Origin: DATAVB01 sp040414495
GTDB taxonomy: Bacteria > Actinomycetota > Actinomycetes > Mycobacteriales > QHCD01
Assembly (NCBI GenBank): GCA_040414495.1
Contig: JBEDUI010000127.1
Span: 1 to 20,498 of the forward strand
DNA length: 20,498 nucleotides
Reading direction: 5' to 3'
The position numbers and the translations under genes were made by a program. The notes below the pieces were generated by a model that ran no database searches, was not told the origin of the DNA, and worked only from the letters and a program-made list of their open reading frames with translations. Each line of letters starts with the position of its first letter. The stretch's first letter is position 1. Below are positions 6,303 through 14,830 of the stretch, in pieces.

Positions 6303-7709
6303 CTAGTGGTAAAGCCCGCGCATGTAGCCGATGAGGCCGACCAGCAGGCACGTCACCGGAACCACGGCGATGATGAGCAGTACGTCGAGGATGTCGGCGA
6401 TGCGGCCGAGGTACGGCCCGGGCTGTCGGTGTTGGTAGTGCCGGCCGGCCGCCAGTACCAGCCCGGCCAGGACCACCAGCGCCGGGACCATGGCCACCAG
6501 CCGGAAGTCGTCGGACCGGGTCAGCGCCCGGGCGACCAGCATCGTCGCGCCCGCCACCCCAGCGGTCAGCAACGGCGTCCGGTGCCGCAACGTCGGGAAC
6601 AGCCGCCCCTGCAGGAGCATCGACGTGGCGGCCAGCCCGACGAGGATCAGCGCCGTCTGCCGGCCGTTGAGCACCAGGATCAGCTGCGCGACCACCGCGA
6701 CGATCGCGTTACCCATGATCATGCCGGTCAGCAGTTCGTCGCTGCGCCGCACGGTCGCGTAGACCCGTGGCTGCGGCACCTTGGGCTGGTCAGCCAGCAG
6801 GTCGTCCGTGCTGGAGGGAAGCGCCGGCACGGGCAGCTTGCCGAGCCGGATCGACAGCAACGGCAGCAACGGGGTGAAGGCGACCACGACGGCCAGCAGG
6901 ATGCCGGCGATGTCCGACGTACTCAGGTCGCTCAACCCGATCAGCGCGCCGATGACGCCGAAGATCCCGGCGTGCACGCCACCGACGAAGAACTGCGTCC
7001 GGTCGGCGACGCCCGCGTAACACAACACCGAGACAGCGATCAGCACCGCCGAGCCGGCCACCAGCTGCTGGGACTGGATACCCAGCAGTGAATGGTGACC
7101 GTTGAACGCGATGAGCCCGCCGGTGAAGCCGAAGAACAAGGCGATCGTGCCGACCGCCGCGCCGGTGCCGGCGTCGGCCAGGGCGCGCGACAGCGCGACC
7201 GCCGCCAACGTGAAGAAGCCGGCCACAATGAGCGCGGCGATGGCCGGCCTGGTCCACGTCGGTCCACTGTGGAACAGCGGTCCGGTACTCAGGATCAGTA
7301 CGAGGGCGATCGCGCTCGCCACGGCGGTCACCACGATGGCGGTACGGCGGGTGGCCGCGCCGCTCCAGGTCCGCACCTGGCGGCGAGCCTCGGTGGCGAT
7401 GGCATCGACGACGTCGTCGTAATCCATCTCGGGCCACTCGTCGTACCGGTGGCTCAGGTGCAGGATCTCGCCGTCCCGTACCCCCTGGGCGGCCAGCGAC
7501 TGGTTCGGGTCGATCGCCGCTCCATCGGTACGGCGCAGCACCCAGCCGCCGTGCTCCTGGCCCATGTCCGCCAGGTCTTCGCCGGCGTGTCGCAACAGGC
7601 TGGGCAGAAGTTCGGCGGCGGGCAATTGGTCCGGCAACGCCACGTCGACCCGGCGGGTGGGCGAGGCGATCGTGACCCGGGCCAATCCGCTGCCGACGCT
7701 GCTGGTCAC
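6303..7709 (-). CDS. eccD: Type VII secretion integral membrane protein EccD
   Basis: 468 aa from GTG 7709 (MTSSVGSGLARVTIASPTRR), with AGAGAGG eight bases upstream. GTG 7814 also has a fair ribosome site and would add 35 basic residues, but those do not look like the family. Residues about 8-95 form the ubiquitin-like domain (RVDVALPDQLPAAELLPSLL ... DGEILHLSHR), followed after an acidic hinge by a series of hydrophobic segments, about eleven in known EccD proteins, ending YMRGLYH. EccD forms the membrane barrel of the ESX complex. It is the first gene of the operon leading to eccB and the esx pair, and is divergent from eccC across 177 bases. Confidence 0.95.
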   Translation of the reverse strand: MTSSVGSGLARVTIASPTRRVDVALPDQLPAAELLPSLLRHAGEDLADMGQEHGGWVLRRTDGAAIDPNQSLAAQGVRDGEILHLSHRYDEWPEMDYDDVVDAIATEARRQVRTWSGAATRRTAIVVTAVASAIALVLILSTGPLFHSGPTWTRPAIAALIVAGFFTLAAVALSRALADAGTGAAVGTIALFFGFTGGLIAFNGHHSLLGIQSQQLVAGSAVLIAVSVLCYAGVADRTQFFVGGVHAGIFGVIGALIGLSDLSTSDIAGILLAVVVAFTPLLPLLSIRLGKLPVPALPSSTDDLLADQPKVPQPRVYATVRRSDELLTGMIMGNAIVAVVAQLILVLNGRQTALILVGLAATSMLLQGRLFPTLRHRTPLLTAGVAGATMLVARALTRSDDFRLVAMVPALVVLAGLVLAAGRHYQHRQPGPYLGRIADILDVLLIIAVVPVTCLLVGLIGYMRGLYH

Positions 7710-7805
7710 GGTGCGGGCCTCTCTTCTGATCTGCCGGCTCTGCGCCGTGCGATGAGGGTAGATGTACGGTTTGATGCGCTTGTCCGGACCATACGATAGA
7801 ACCTG

Positions 7806-7821
7806 CTGCTTCACGAAGCAG
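7806..7821. promoter_or_regulatory. Palindrome in the eccD-eccC divergent promoter region
   Basis: CTGCTT-CACG-AAGCAG is a 6-bp inverted repeat in the middle of the 177-base intergenic region between divergent eccD and eccC. Nearby TACGAT (7792-7797) fits a TANNNT -10 element for eccC, with TTGATG 15 bases upstream, a short spacing. A shared operator is possible; the evidence is only symmetry and position. Confidence 0.3.
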
Positions 7822-7886
7822 TCTCCCCAATAGCGGACTTACCCGTAATGGCCGGTCCGCGGCGTCGCGCTAAGGAGGGTTGTCCG

Positions 7887-10800
7887 GTGGGCACGGTCGT
7901 ATTGAGGCGGCAGCCGCGCAGGCAGGCGCCCGAACTGCCCTCGGGTGAGGTCATCGTCGATCCGCCCCCGGTCATCCCGGACGCGCAGGGTCGCAACTGG
8001 TCCCAGATGATGATGATGTTGCCGATGCTCGCCGGCTCCGGCGCTATGGCGCTGATGTTCGCCGGCCGCGGCGGCGGCGTGATGACGTACATGACCGGTG
8101 GCCTGTTCGGCGTGTCGTCGCTGGGCATGATCGGCATGCAGCTGCTGAACGGTGGCGGCAAGAGCAAGAAAGAGATGCTCGCGGCCCGGCGTGACTACAT
8201 GCGGCACCTGGCCCTGCACCGCCGTAAGGCCCGACGAACCGCCGCCCAGCAACGTAAGGCGATGTTCTACCGCCACCCCGATCCGGACTCGTTGTGGAGT
8301 ACGGCCGAGAGCCACCGCCTCTGGGAACGCCGCCGCGACGACGCCGACTTCGGCGTGATCCGGGTCGGATTGGGACCGCAGGAGCTGGCGACGCCCATCG
8401 TGCCACCGCCGACACGACCACTGGACGACCTGGAGCCGGTGTGCGCGCTGGCGCTGCGCCAGTTCGTACTGACGTATTCGCAGGTACCCGATCTGCCGAT
8501 CGCGATGGCGGTCAACGGGTTCAGCCGGGTGTATCTGCGCGGCCGCGAGGAGCCGGCCCGGGCGGCCTGCCGCGCGTTGCTGGCGCAGCTGGCCGTGCAC
8601 CACTCGCCGGACGACGTGCTGATCGCGGTGTGCGCGGCCGAAGAACGGCGGCTGGACTGGGAATGGGCCAAGTGGTTGCCGCACGCGCTGCACCCGGAAC
8701 GGTCGGACGCGCTGGGCCGGCTGCGGATGGTGGCAGGCTCGATTCCCGCGCTGGAGGCGATGCTGGACGACCTGCTGTCCACGCGGCCGCGGTTCGACCC
8801 GAACGCCCCGAGCGCGCAGATCGCCGGGCAGCATCTGGTCGTTGTGCTCGATGGCGGCGACATCACCGGGTCGAACCACCTGATGACCGAGGGCGGCGTC
8901 GAGGGCGTGACCGTCATCGACCTGCAGAATTCCCCGCCGCGGCTACTCGACCGGGCCACGTTGGTGCTGGAGGTCGATGAGAAGGCGACGTTGCGCAGCC
9001 GGACCGTCGACGGGGAGAACGAGATCGGGCGGGCCGACGCGTTCACCGTGACCGAGGCCGAGGCGCTGGCCCGGCAGCTGGCGCCGTTCCGGATTTCGGT
9101 CGCCGGGCAGGGTGAGCAGAGCATGAGCTCGGCGCTGGGGTTGGCCGAGCTGCTCGAGCTTGGTGATCCGTATTCGTTCGACCCAGCGATCGGCTGGCTG
9201 CCGCGGCCGAACCGGGACCGGTTGCGGGTCCCGATCGGCATCGGGCCGGACGGTCAGCCGGTGGAGCTGGACCTGAAGGAATCGGCGCAGGACGGCATGG
9301 GCCCGCACGGTTTGCTGGTCGGCGCGACCGGTGCGGGTAAGTCCGAGCTTTTGCGCACGCTCGTGCTCGCGTTGGGCGTGACCCACGATTCGGAGACGCT
9401 CAACTTCGTACTGGTCGACTTCAAGGGTGGCGCCACCTTCACCAAGCTGGACCGGCTTCCGCACACCAGCGCGGTGATCACGAACCTGGCCGACGAACTG
9501 CCGTTGGTCGACCGCATGACCGACGCGATCAATGGCGAGCTGCTGCGCCGGCAGGAACTGCTGCGCCGGGCCGGCAACTTCTCCTCGCTGCGCGACTACG
9601 AGAAGGCTCGGGTGGCCGGTGCGCCGCTCTCGCCGATGCCGAGCCTGCTGATCATCTGTGACGAGTTCAGCGAGCTGCTGTCGGCCAAGCCGGACTTCAT
9701 CGACATGTTCGTGCAGATCGGCCGGGTCGGCCGGTCGCTTGGTGTGCACCTGCTGCTGGCCTCGCAGCGGCTGGAGGAGGGACGGCTGCGCGGGCTGGAC
9801 ACGCACCTGTCGTACCGGGTCGCTCTGCGTACGAACTCCGCGATGGAGTCCCGGGTCGTGCTCTCCTCGCCCGAGGCGTACGAACTGCCGCGCGCGCCCG
9901 GGCACGGCTACATGAAGTTCGGTACGGACCCGCTGATCCGCTTCCGGGCGGCGTACGTCTCGGGTCTGTACCGGCGGCCCGGGGAGGTGTCGATCTCAGC
10001 CGAGACCGGCGAGGTCGAGGGTGTCCGCGGCTACGACACGCGGTATATCGCCCCGCCGGTCGAGGCCGAGCCGGATGCCGAGAGCGCGGCCGAGGAGAGC
10101 GAGGACGCGCTCGGGCAGAGCCTGCTGGACGTACTGGTCGAACGGCTGGAGGGTAAGGGCACGCCGGCGCACCAGGTGTGGTTGCCGCCGCTGGGCGAGC
10201 CGCCGACGTTGGATGCCTTGTTGCCGCCGCTCGTCCTGGACCCGGGCCGTGGGCTCACCGTCGCCAATCCGGATATGCGGGGCACGCTGCGGGCGCCGGT
10301 GGGCATCGTCGACCGGCCGCTCGAGCAGCGCCGTGACGTCCTGACGCTCGACCTGAGCGGCGGTAACGGTCACGTCGTCGTGGTCGGTGGGCCGCAGAGC
10401 GGTAAGAGCACAGTGCTGCGGATGGTCATCGCCAGCTTCGCGCTGACGCATACGCCGAGCGAGGTGCAGTTCTACTGCCTGGACTTCGGTGGTGGCTCGC
10501 TGGCGTCGCTGCGGGATCTGCCGCATGTGGGCGGGGTGGCCGCCCGGACCGACGTCAACCAGGTTCGCCGCACGATCTCCGAGATGCAGACACTGCTGGA
10601 ACAGCGGGAACGACGGTTCGCCGAACACGGCATCGACTCAATGGGCACCTACCGCCGGCTCAAGCGGGCCGGCCAGCACGCCGACGACCCGTTCGGGGAC
10701 GCGTTCCTGGTCGTGGACGGTTGGCTCACGATCCGCAACGAGTTCGACGACCTCGAGCCGTTGCTGACCGACCTGGCCACCCGCGGTCTGTCGTACGGCA

Positions 10801-11849
10801 TCCACGTGGTCGCCGGCATCTCGCGCTGGATGGACCTGCGGCCGGCGATCCGTGACCTGCTCGGCACCCGGCTCGAACTGCGGCTGGGCGATCCGACCGA
10901 CTCGTACCTGGACCGGCGTACCGCCATGAACGTCCCGCCGGAGACGCCCGGCCGCGGCATCACGCCGGACAAGATGCACATGCTCATCGGCCTGCCCCGG
11001 GTCGACGCCCGCCCCGATCCGGCCGACCTGGCCGATGGCGTGGCGGCGATGGTCCAGGACGTGCGCAAAGCGTGGCAGGGTCCGCTCGCGCCGCGGGTAC
11101 GGCTGCTGCCGGACTTGGTGCCGCACGAGAGCCTGCCGCCCGACAAATCGCGCGGGGTCGTACTCGGCCTGTCCGAGACCGACCTCGGACCGGTGTACCT
11201 GGACCTGTCCGCGGATCCGCACTTCGTCGTGTACGGCGATGCGGAGTGCGGCAAGAGCGCGTTTCTCCGGTCGTTCGCCCAGCGTTTGGTCGATCAGTAC
11301 GACACGAGCGAGGCTCGCATCATCCTGCTGGATTACCGGCGCAGCCTGCTCGGTGCGGTGACCTCGGAGCACCTCATCGGCTACGGCACGTCGGCCGACA
11401 GCTCGCGCACGATCATCGCCGAGGTGGCCGACGTGATGCGCAACCGGCTGCCCGGCCCGGACGTCACGCCGCAGCAGTTGCGGGACCGCAGCTGGTACAC
11501 CGGCGCCGACCTCTACCTGCTGGTCGACGACTACGACCTGGTCGCCGGAGCCGCCCCGAACCCGCTCGACCCGTTGGTGGAGTTCCTGCCGCAGGCCCGC
11601 GACATCGGCCTGCACCTGATCCTCACCCGGCGCAGCGGCGGGGCCGGCCGGGCGATGTACGAGAAGGTGATCATGCGGCTGAATGAGCTTTCCTCGCCCG
11701 GGATCGTCATGTCCGGTCCTCGCGAGGAGGGCGCGCTCATCGGGAACGTCCGGCCGGAGCAGATGCCGCCCGGTCGCGGCCGCATGGTGACCCGGCGGGA
11801 AGGTGTCCGGCTGATCCAGCTGGCCTGGCAGCCGCCGCCGGACATCTAA
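7887..11849 (+). CDS. eccC: Type VII secretion ATPase EccC (fused EccCa-EccCb, three FtsK/SpoIIIE domains)
   Basis: 1320 aa. GTG 7887 follows a perfect AAGGAGG (7872-7878) by eight bases and gives MGTVVLRRQPRRQAPELP, the usual EccC start. Two membrane helices lie near residues 35-90 (MMMMLPMLAGSGAMALMF and GGLFGVSSLGMIGMQLL). Three FtsK-type ATPase domains follow: D1 with Walker A GATGAGKS (Lys485) and Walker B LLIICDE (Asp592-Glu593); D2 with GGPQSGKS (Lys840) and FLVVDGW; D3 with GDAECGKS (Lys1123) and LLVDDYD. Only D1 keeps the catalytic Glu, as known for EccC, where D2 and D3 bind substrate and regulate. It is the motor that recognises C-terminal export signals of Esx dimers. A single chain replaces the split EccCa/EccCb of ESX-1. 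It heads the plus-strand group with two substrate-like genes and eccE. Confidence 0.97.
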   Translation: MGTVVLRRQPRRQAPELPSGEVIVDPPPVIPDAQGRNWSQMMMMLPMLAGSGAMALMFAGRGGGVMTYMTGGLFGVSSLGMIGMQLLNGGGKSKKEMLAARRDYMRHLALHRRKARRTAAQQRKAMFYRHPDPDSLWSTAESHRLWERRRDDADFGVIRVGLGPQELATPIVPPPTRPLDDLEPVCALALRQFVLTYSQVPDLPIAMAVNGFSRVYLRGREEPARAACRALLAQLAVHHSPDDVLIAVCAAEERRLDWEWAKWLPHALHPERSDALGRLRMVAGSIPALEAMLDDLLSTRPRFDPNAPSAQIAGQHLVVVLDGGDITGSNHLMTEGGVEGVTVIDLQNSPPRLLDRATLVLEVDEKATLRSRTVDGENEIGRADAFTVTEAEALARQLAPFRISVAGQGEQSMSSALGLAELLELGDPYSFDPAIGWLPRPNRDRLRVPIGIGPDGQPVELDLKESAQDGMGPHGLLVGATGAGKSELLRTLVLALGVTHDSETLNFVLVDFKGGATFTKLDRLPHTSAVITNLADELPLVDRMTDAINGELLRRQELLRRAGNFSSLRDYEKARVAGAPLSPMPSLLIICDEFSELLSAKPDFIDMFVQIGRVGRSLGVHLLLASQRLEEGRLRGLDTHLSYRVALRTNSAMESRVVLSSPEAYELPRAPGHGYMKFGTDPLIRFRAAYVSGLYRRPGEVSISAETGEVEGVRGYDTRYIAPPVEAEPDAESAAEESEDALGQSLLDVLVERLEGKGTPAHQVWLPPLGEPPTLDALLPPLVLDPGRGLTVANPDMRGTLRAPVGIVDRPLEQRRDVLTLDLSGGNGHVVVVGGPQSGKSTVLRMVIASFALTHTPSEVQFYCLDFGGGSLASLRDLPHVGGVAARTDVNQVRRTISEMQTLLEQRERRFAEHGIDSMGTYRRLKRAGQHADDPFGDAFLVVDGWLTIRNEFDDLEPLLTDLATRGLSYGIHVVAGISRWMDLRPAIRDLLGTRLELRLGDPTDSYLDRRTAMNVPPETPGRGITPDKMHMLIGLPRVDARPDPADLADGVAAMVQDVRKAWQGPLAPRVRLLPDLVPHESLPPDKSRGVVLGLSETDLGPVYLDLSADPHFVVYGDAECGKSAFLRSFAQRLVDQYDTSEARIILLDYRRSLLGAVTSEHLIGYGTSADSSRTIIAEVADVMRNRLPGPDVTPQQLRDRSWYTGADLYLLVDDYDLVAGAAPNPLDPLVEFLPQARDIGLHLILTRRSGGAGRAMYEKVIMRLNELSSPGIVMSGPREEGALIGNVRPEQMPPGRGRMVTRREGVRLIQLAWQPPPDI

Positions 11850-11927
11850 CGTCGCAAAGCCTTACAGCGTTGGAAATATGAGGCCCACACGCATTCATTC
11901 AGCGTTCGATTGGTGGTCACCAGCGAC

Positions 11928-11956
11928 GGGAACCGTGTTCCCCGGCTTTTCGTCGG
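11928..11956 (+). promoter_or_regulatory. Candidate ECF-type promoter and palindrome upstream of the 228-aa gene
   Basis: GGAAC (11929-11933) and CGTCGG (11951-11956) are 17 bases apart, matching the general GGAAC/CGTC pattern of ECF sigma factor promoters in actinobacteria. The -35 also belongs to a GGGAAC-cgt-GTTCCC palindrome (11928-11942). The leader to ATG 12047 would be about 80 bases. Alternatively the palindrome is a repressor site. Nothing else notable is seen in 11850-12046. Confidence 0.35.
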
Positions 11957-12046
11957 TTAGGGCAGTGAACGGACATCACGGGCACTATGGTTTGTCCTGG
12001 TCCCCGCTATCTAGTCCCGTTGCGTGACCGAGAGGAGCCAGCAGTC

Positions 12047-12733
12047 ATGTCAGATAACACGCGGCTCGTAATCAATGACCTGTCCGACTTCGGCAAGAAG
12101 ATCGGCGGCATGGGCCTCAGCAAGGGTGACTCGGGCGACGACAGCACGATGTCAAACCTGAGTAAAGATCTCGGTGCCCATCTCGGCAAGATCATCAAGG
12201 GCAACGTCGCTGGTGCGGGTCTGCAGACCAGCACGTCGCTGTCGTTCAACGCCTGGATCAGCAAGGGCGTGTCGGACTCCGTCCAAGCCGCTTTCCAGGA
12301 CCTGCCGAAGAAGATCATGGCGCTCAGCGGTGGGGCGGTCGTGATGGCGGCCAACTACACCGACGGCGACGCCTCGCAGGCCACGGCAATGGCTCGGGCG
12401 AAAGCGTCGAGCGAGGTCTTTGACATGTTCTCGCAAGACCCGAGCAAGGGCCTTGACCACGACCTCGACAATCAGCAGAACGCCGAGAAGACGAAGACGA
12501 AGGTCGTCCCGTTGCCGCCTCCGGAAAAGGACCCGGTCGGGAAGGGACAGGAGCCGCCGGAGCGGCAGACGCCGTACGAACGGGCAGTGAACCAGCAGAA
12601 AGAGTTCACCAAAGACCCGTACAAAAACGACGAGAAGTGGACACCGGTGCCGGTGCCCAAGCCGCCCAAGGAGAAGATCCTGGCGCCCGGACCGTTCGGC
12701 GAACAACCGCCATCAGGTGGCACCGTCGCCTGA
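12047..12733 (+). CDS. Unrecognised T7SS-linked protein with helical N-terminus and Pro/Lys-rich tail
   Basis: 228 aa from ATG 12047, with GAGAGGAG 9-10 bases upstream; a longer GTG/ATG frame start at 11987 has no ribosome site. I do not recognise a family. Residues 1-125 are probably helical and carry small-residue-rich stretches (ALSGGAVVMAANY) with one Trp at 70 but no WXG turn. Residues 140-228 are charged and Pro-rich (PLPPPEKDP, PVPVPKPPKEK) and likely disordered. Y104-TDG-D108, straight after the last predicted helix, fits YxxxD/E, as does YKNDE in the tail. No signal peptide or membrane helix is present. Placed between eccC and a larger Pro-rich substrate-like protein and followed by its own terminator, it is plausibly a secreted substrate or its helper; that is inference. 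Confidence 0.75.
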   Translation: MSDNTRLVINDLSDFGKKIGGMGLSKGDSGDDSTMSNLSKDLGAHLGKIIKGNVAGAGLQTSTSLSFNAWISKGVSDSVQAAFQDLPKKIMALSGGAVVMAANYTDGDASQATAMARAKASSEVFDMFSQDPSKGLDHDLDNQQNAEKTKTKVVPLPPPEKDPVGKGQEPPERQTPYERAVNQQKEFTKDPYKNDEKWTPVPVPKPPKEKILAPGPFGEQPPSGGTVA

Positions 12734-12756
12734 AACCGGCCAGTGGCAATTGCCGT

Positions 12757-12791
12757 CTGATGAGCGGCCGGTGGTGCCGGCCGCTCATCAG
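12757..12791 (+). terminator. Intrinsic terminator after the 228-aa gene
   Basis: Perfect 15-bp stem, CTGATGAGCGGCCGG and its complement, around the loop TGGTG, 23 bases after the stop. There is no T tract. It separates the 228-aa gene from the next, so expression of the following gene depends on read-through or its own promoter. Confidence 0.85.
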
Positions 12792-12819
12792 GAATCAGGT
12801 GTAGACGAGGGGAGACACC

Positions 12820-14760
12820 GTGGCGCCGAGTGGAACGTGGGACACCACGCCGAGCTACGGTCCGAATGGCCCGCCGGAATACAACACGAGCTGGGATCCG
12901 AACGAGCAGCAGGACCCCGGCCTCAAGCCCTGGTTCACCATCATCGATATCTATCCGCTGGTGATGAAGGAAGAACCCGACAGCATCGACCAGGCGGCGG
13001 CGGGCTGGCGTGAGTTCGCCGACCAGGTGAAGACGACGAGGTCGCAGGTCTTCGACAACTACAACAAGGTGGCGACCGACTGGAGCAGCGACGCGGGCGG
13101 CATGTTCACCGCGTATGTCGCCGACTTCCTCGCCTCCTTGGACAACTGGCACGAGGCGGCCACAAGCAACGCGAAGACGCTGGGCGACCTGGCCGGCACA
13201 ATCAGCAGGCTGCAAACCGCGATGGTCAAGATGTGGGATGACGGCCAGGGCAACGGTTTCGCTCCCGAGCTCAGGGCCGCGGAGGAGAAAGAATCAAAGG
13301 GGCACGCGCTGTGGGAAAGCCCCAGTGGGTGGATCGACGGGTGGTACAACGGCTTCCACGACTTCAAGACCGATCTTGACCCGGTATTGAAGAAGTACAC
13401 CGAGCGGGTCAAGAACGAGATCGTCGAGCCGATGGACAAGGCGTTCTCCGAGGCGTATCTCGGCGTTCACCAAGGAATGAAGATCGGCGGACCGACCAAC
13501 GGTCCGAGCCTCGACGACATCAAGAAGGCGATCACGACGCTCACGATGGCGTCGATGCCGCACCCCGGTTCGCCTCCAGCGGCGCCGGCAGCACCGCCGC
13601 CGCCGCCACCGCCAGCACCCCCGCCGCCACCACCGCCGACTATGCCGGCACCGCCGCCGGTGGGCGCGACGCCGCCGGGCCCACCGCCAGTCACGCCGCC
13701 CATGCCGCCTCCGGTCACACCGCCGGTCGCGCCACCGGCGCCAGTCGCACCGCCCCCGGTGGCACCACCACCACCCGTGCAGGCTCCGCCAGCGCCGCCC
13801 CCGGTGGCACCGCCGGCGCCGGTCGCGCCACCCCCGGTTGAGGCGCCCGTCGCGCCCCCGCCGGTCGGGGCTCCGCCTCCGGTCGGTGCGCCGCCGGGGT
13901 TGCGCGGCCTGAATCGGGTTGCGCCACCCGAGGCGCCGCCGGGTCTGGGCGGACCGGAGGGTTCGGCGCCGGGTCGTCCGGGCCTCCCTGGAGGGCCGGG
14001 AGGTCGACCCGGCGCGCCAGGTATGCCGCGCAGCTTGCAGGGGCGTGGCGGTATGGAAGAGCCCGAGATGCCGCCAGGTGCCGGCCGGGGTACTCCGCCA
14101 CCGCAGCTTCGTGGTCGCGGCGGTCCTGGCGACAAGCAGAAGCGGCCCGGCCGGCCCGGCGTGCCGCGCGGCATGGGCGAGGAGCCGGAGGTGCCGCCAG
14201 GTGGTCGGGGTGTCCCGGCCCTACCCGGCCGTACCGCCAAGGACAAACGCGGTCCCGGTGAGTACCGCCGGGCCGGCGGTCCGGGGGGACCGGGTGACGA
14301 CCTGCCCGCGAACCCGTCGCGGTATGGCACGCCCCGCAACCTGCAGGGGGTCAGGGACCAGACACCGCGCTGGCGGCCTGGCTCGCTGGAGTCCGAAGAG
14401 ATTCCGTTGCGGACCCTGCCGACGTTGAACGGTCGGTTGGCGCCGGCCGCGACCGGGATCGAGGAGAGCCTGGAGTCGGCCGAGCAGGCGTTGCGGCCCG
14501 GTCTCGGTGGTCGCGGGCTGTCGAAGCCGGCGCGTACCGAGCAGCCGGAGTTCGCATCGCGTGAGAAGGAGCAGCGGCCAGAGATGGGACGGGAGCCGCA
14601 GCGTACTTCGCCGACCGTGGACTTCGTCGGCGACTCGGAGCTGTTCACACCGAAGGAGGCGGGACCCGCGGTCATCGATCGACCGGAGGAAGCCAGGCCG
14701 GTTGCGGCAGGTAATCCGGCATTGCGGCCCGCCGCGCCGGTCGACCATGGCTCGGCGTAG
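12820..14760 (+). CDS. Large PPE/EspB-like protein with Pro-rich and collagen-like Gly/Pro tail
   Basis: 646 aa; GTG 12820 follows GAGGGGAG by five bases. Residues 1-245 are helical with many aromatic residues, including a central W88-S-S (TDWSSDAGGMF), a relaxed form of the WXG turn, and resemble the long helical domains of EspB or PPE-type T7SS substrates. Residues about 248-365 are almost only Pro, Ala and Val (APPPPPPPAPPPP). Residues 365-500 are Gly/Pro/Arg-rich with recurring motifs (PRSLQGRGG, PQLRGRGG, PRNLQG; EEPEMPPG, EEPEVPPG). The last 140 residues are charged. No signal peptide or membrane segment is present. Terminators on both sides set it apart from eccC and eccE. Likely a type VII substrate whose tail spans or decorates the cell wall; the exact family is not recognised. 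Confidence 0.8.
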   Translation: MAPSGTWDTTPSYGPNGPPEYNTSWDPNEQQDPGLKPWFTIIDIYPLVMKEEPDSIDQAAAGWREFADQVKTTRSQVFDNYNKVATDWSSDAGGMFTAYVADFLASLDNWHEAATSNAKTLGDLAGTISRLQTAMVKMWDDGQGNGFAPELRAAEEKESKGHALWESPSGWIDGWYNGFHDFKTDLDPVLKKYTERVKNEIVEPMDKAFSEAYLGVHQGMKIGGPTNGPSLDDIKKAITTLTMASMPHPGSPPAAPAAPPPPPPPAPPPPPPPTMPAPPPVGATPPGPPPVTPPMPPPVTPPVAPPAPVAPPPVAPPPPVQAPPAPPPVAPPAPVAPPPVEAPVAPPPVGAPPPVGAPPGLRGLNRVAPPEAPPGLGGPEGSAPGRPGLPGGPGGRPGAPGMPRSLQGRGGMEEPEMPPGAGRGTPPPQLRGRGGPGDKQKRPGRPGVPRGMGEEPEVPPGGRGVPALPGRTAKDKRGPGEYRRAGGPGGPGDDLPANPSRYGTPRNLQGVRDQTPRWRPGSLESEEIPLRTLPTLNGRLAPAATGIEESLESAEQALRPGLGGRGLSKPARTEQPEFASREKEQRPEMGREPQRTSPTVDFVGDSELFTPKEAGPAVIDRPEEARPVAAGNPALRPAAPVDHGSA

Positions 14761-14770
14761 TTAGCATGAC

Positions 14771-14805
14771 GGGACGGCCGACATTACCGAGATGTCGGCC
14801 GTCCC
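14771..14805 (+). terminator. Intrinsic terminator between the 646-aa gene and eccE
   Basis: Perfect 14-bp stem, GGGACGGCCGACAT and its complement, with a seven-base loop, starting 10 bases after the stop. It lies only 25 bases before ATG 14831, so it would limit read-through into eccE. Confidence 0.85.
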
Positions 14806-14830
14806 TTGCCATCTCTACGGGAGTACGAGG

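Noticed and set aside
6280..6351. 24-codon N-terminal extension of EccB
   Set aside because: It overlaps the end of eccD and lies before the canonical MASRRDQ start.
7710..7814. Longer EccD from GTG 7814
   Set aside because: It has a fair ribosome site, but the extra 35 residues are basic and unlike EccD; GTG 7709 gives the family-typical N-terminus.
11072..11686. Plus-strand frame of 204 codons inside eccC
   Set aside because: Shadow of the third ATPase domain; Arg/Pro/Ala-rich, with no independent signals.
13467..14675. Minus-strand Gly-rich frame of 402 codons
   Set aside because: It is the complement of the Pro-rich codons of the 646-aa gene; no start signal or domain.
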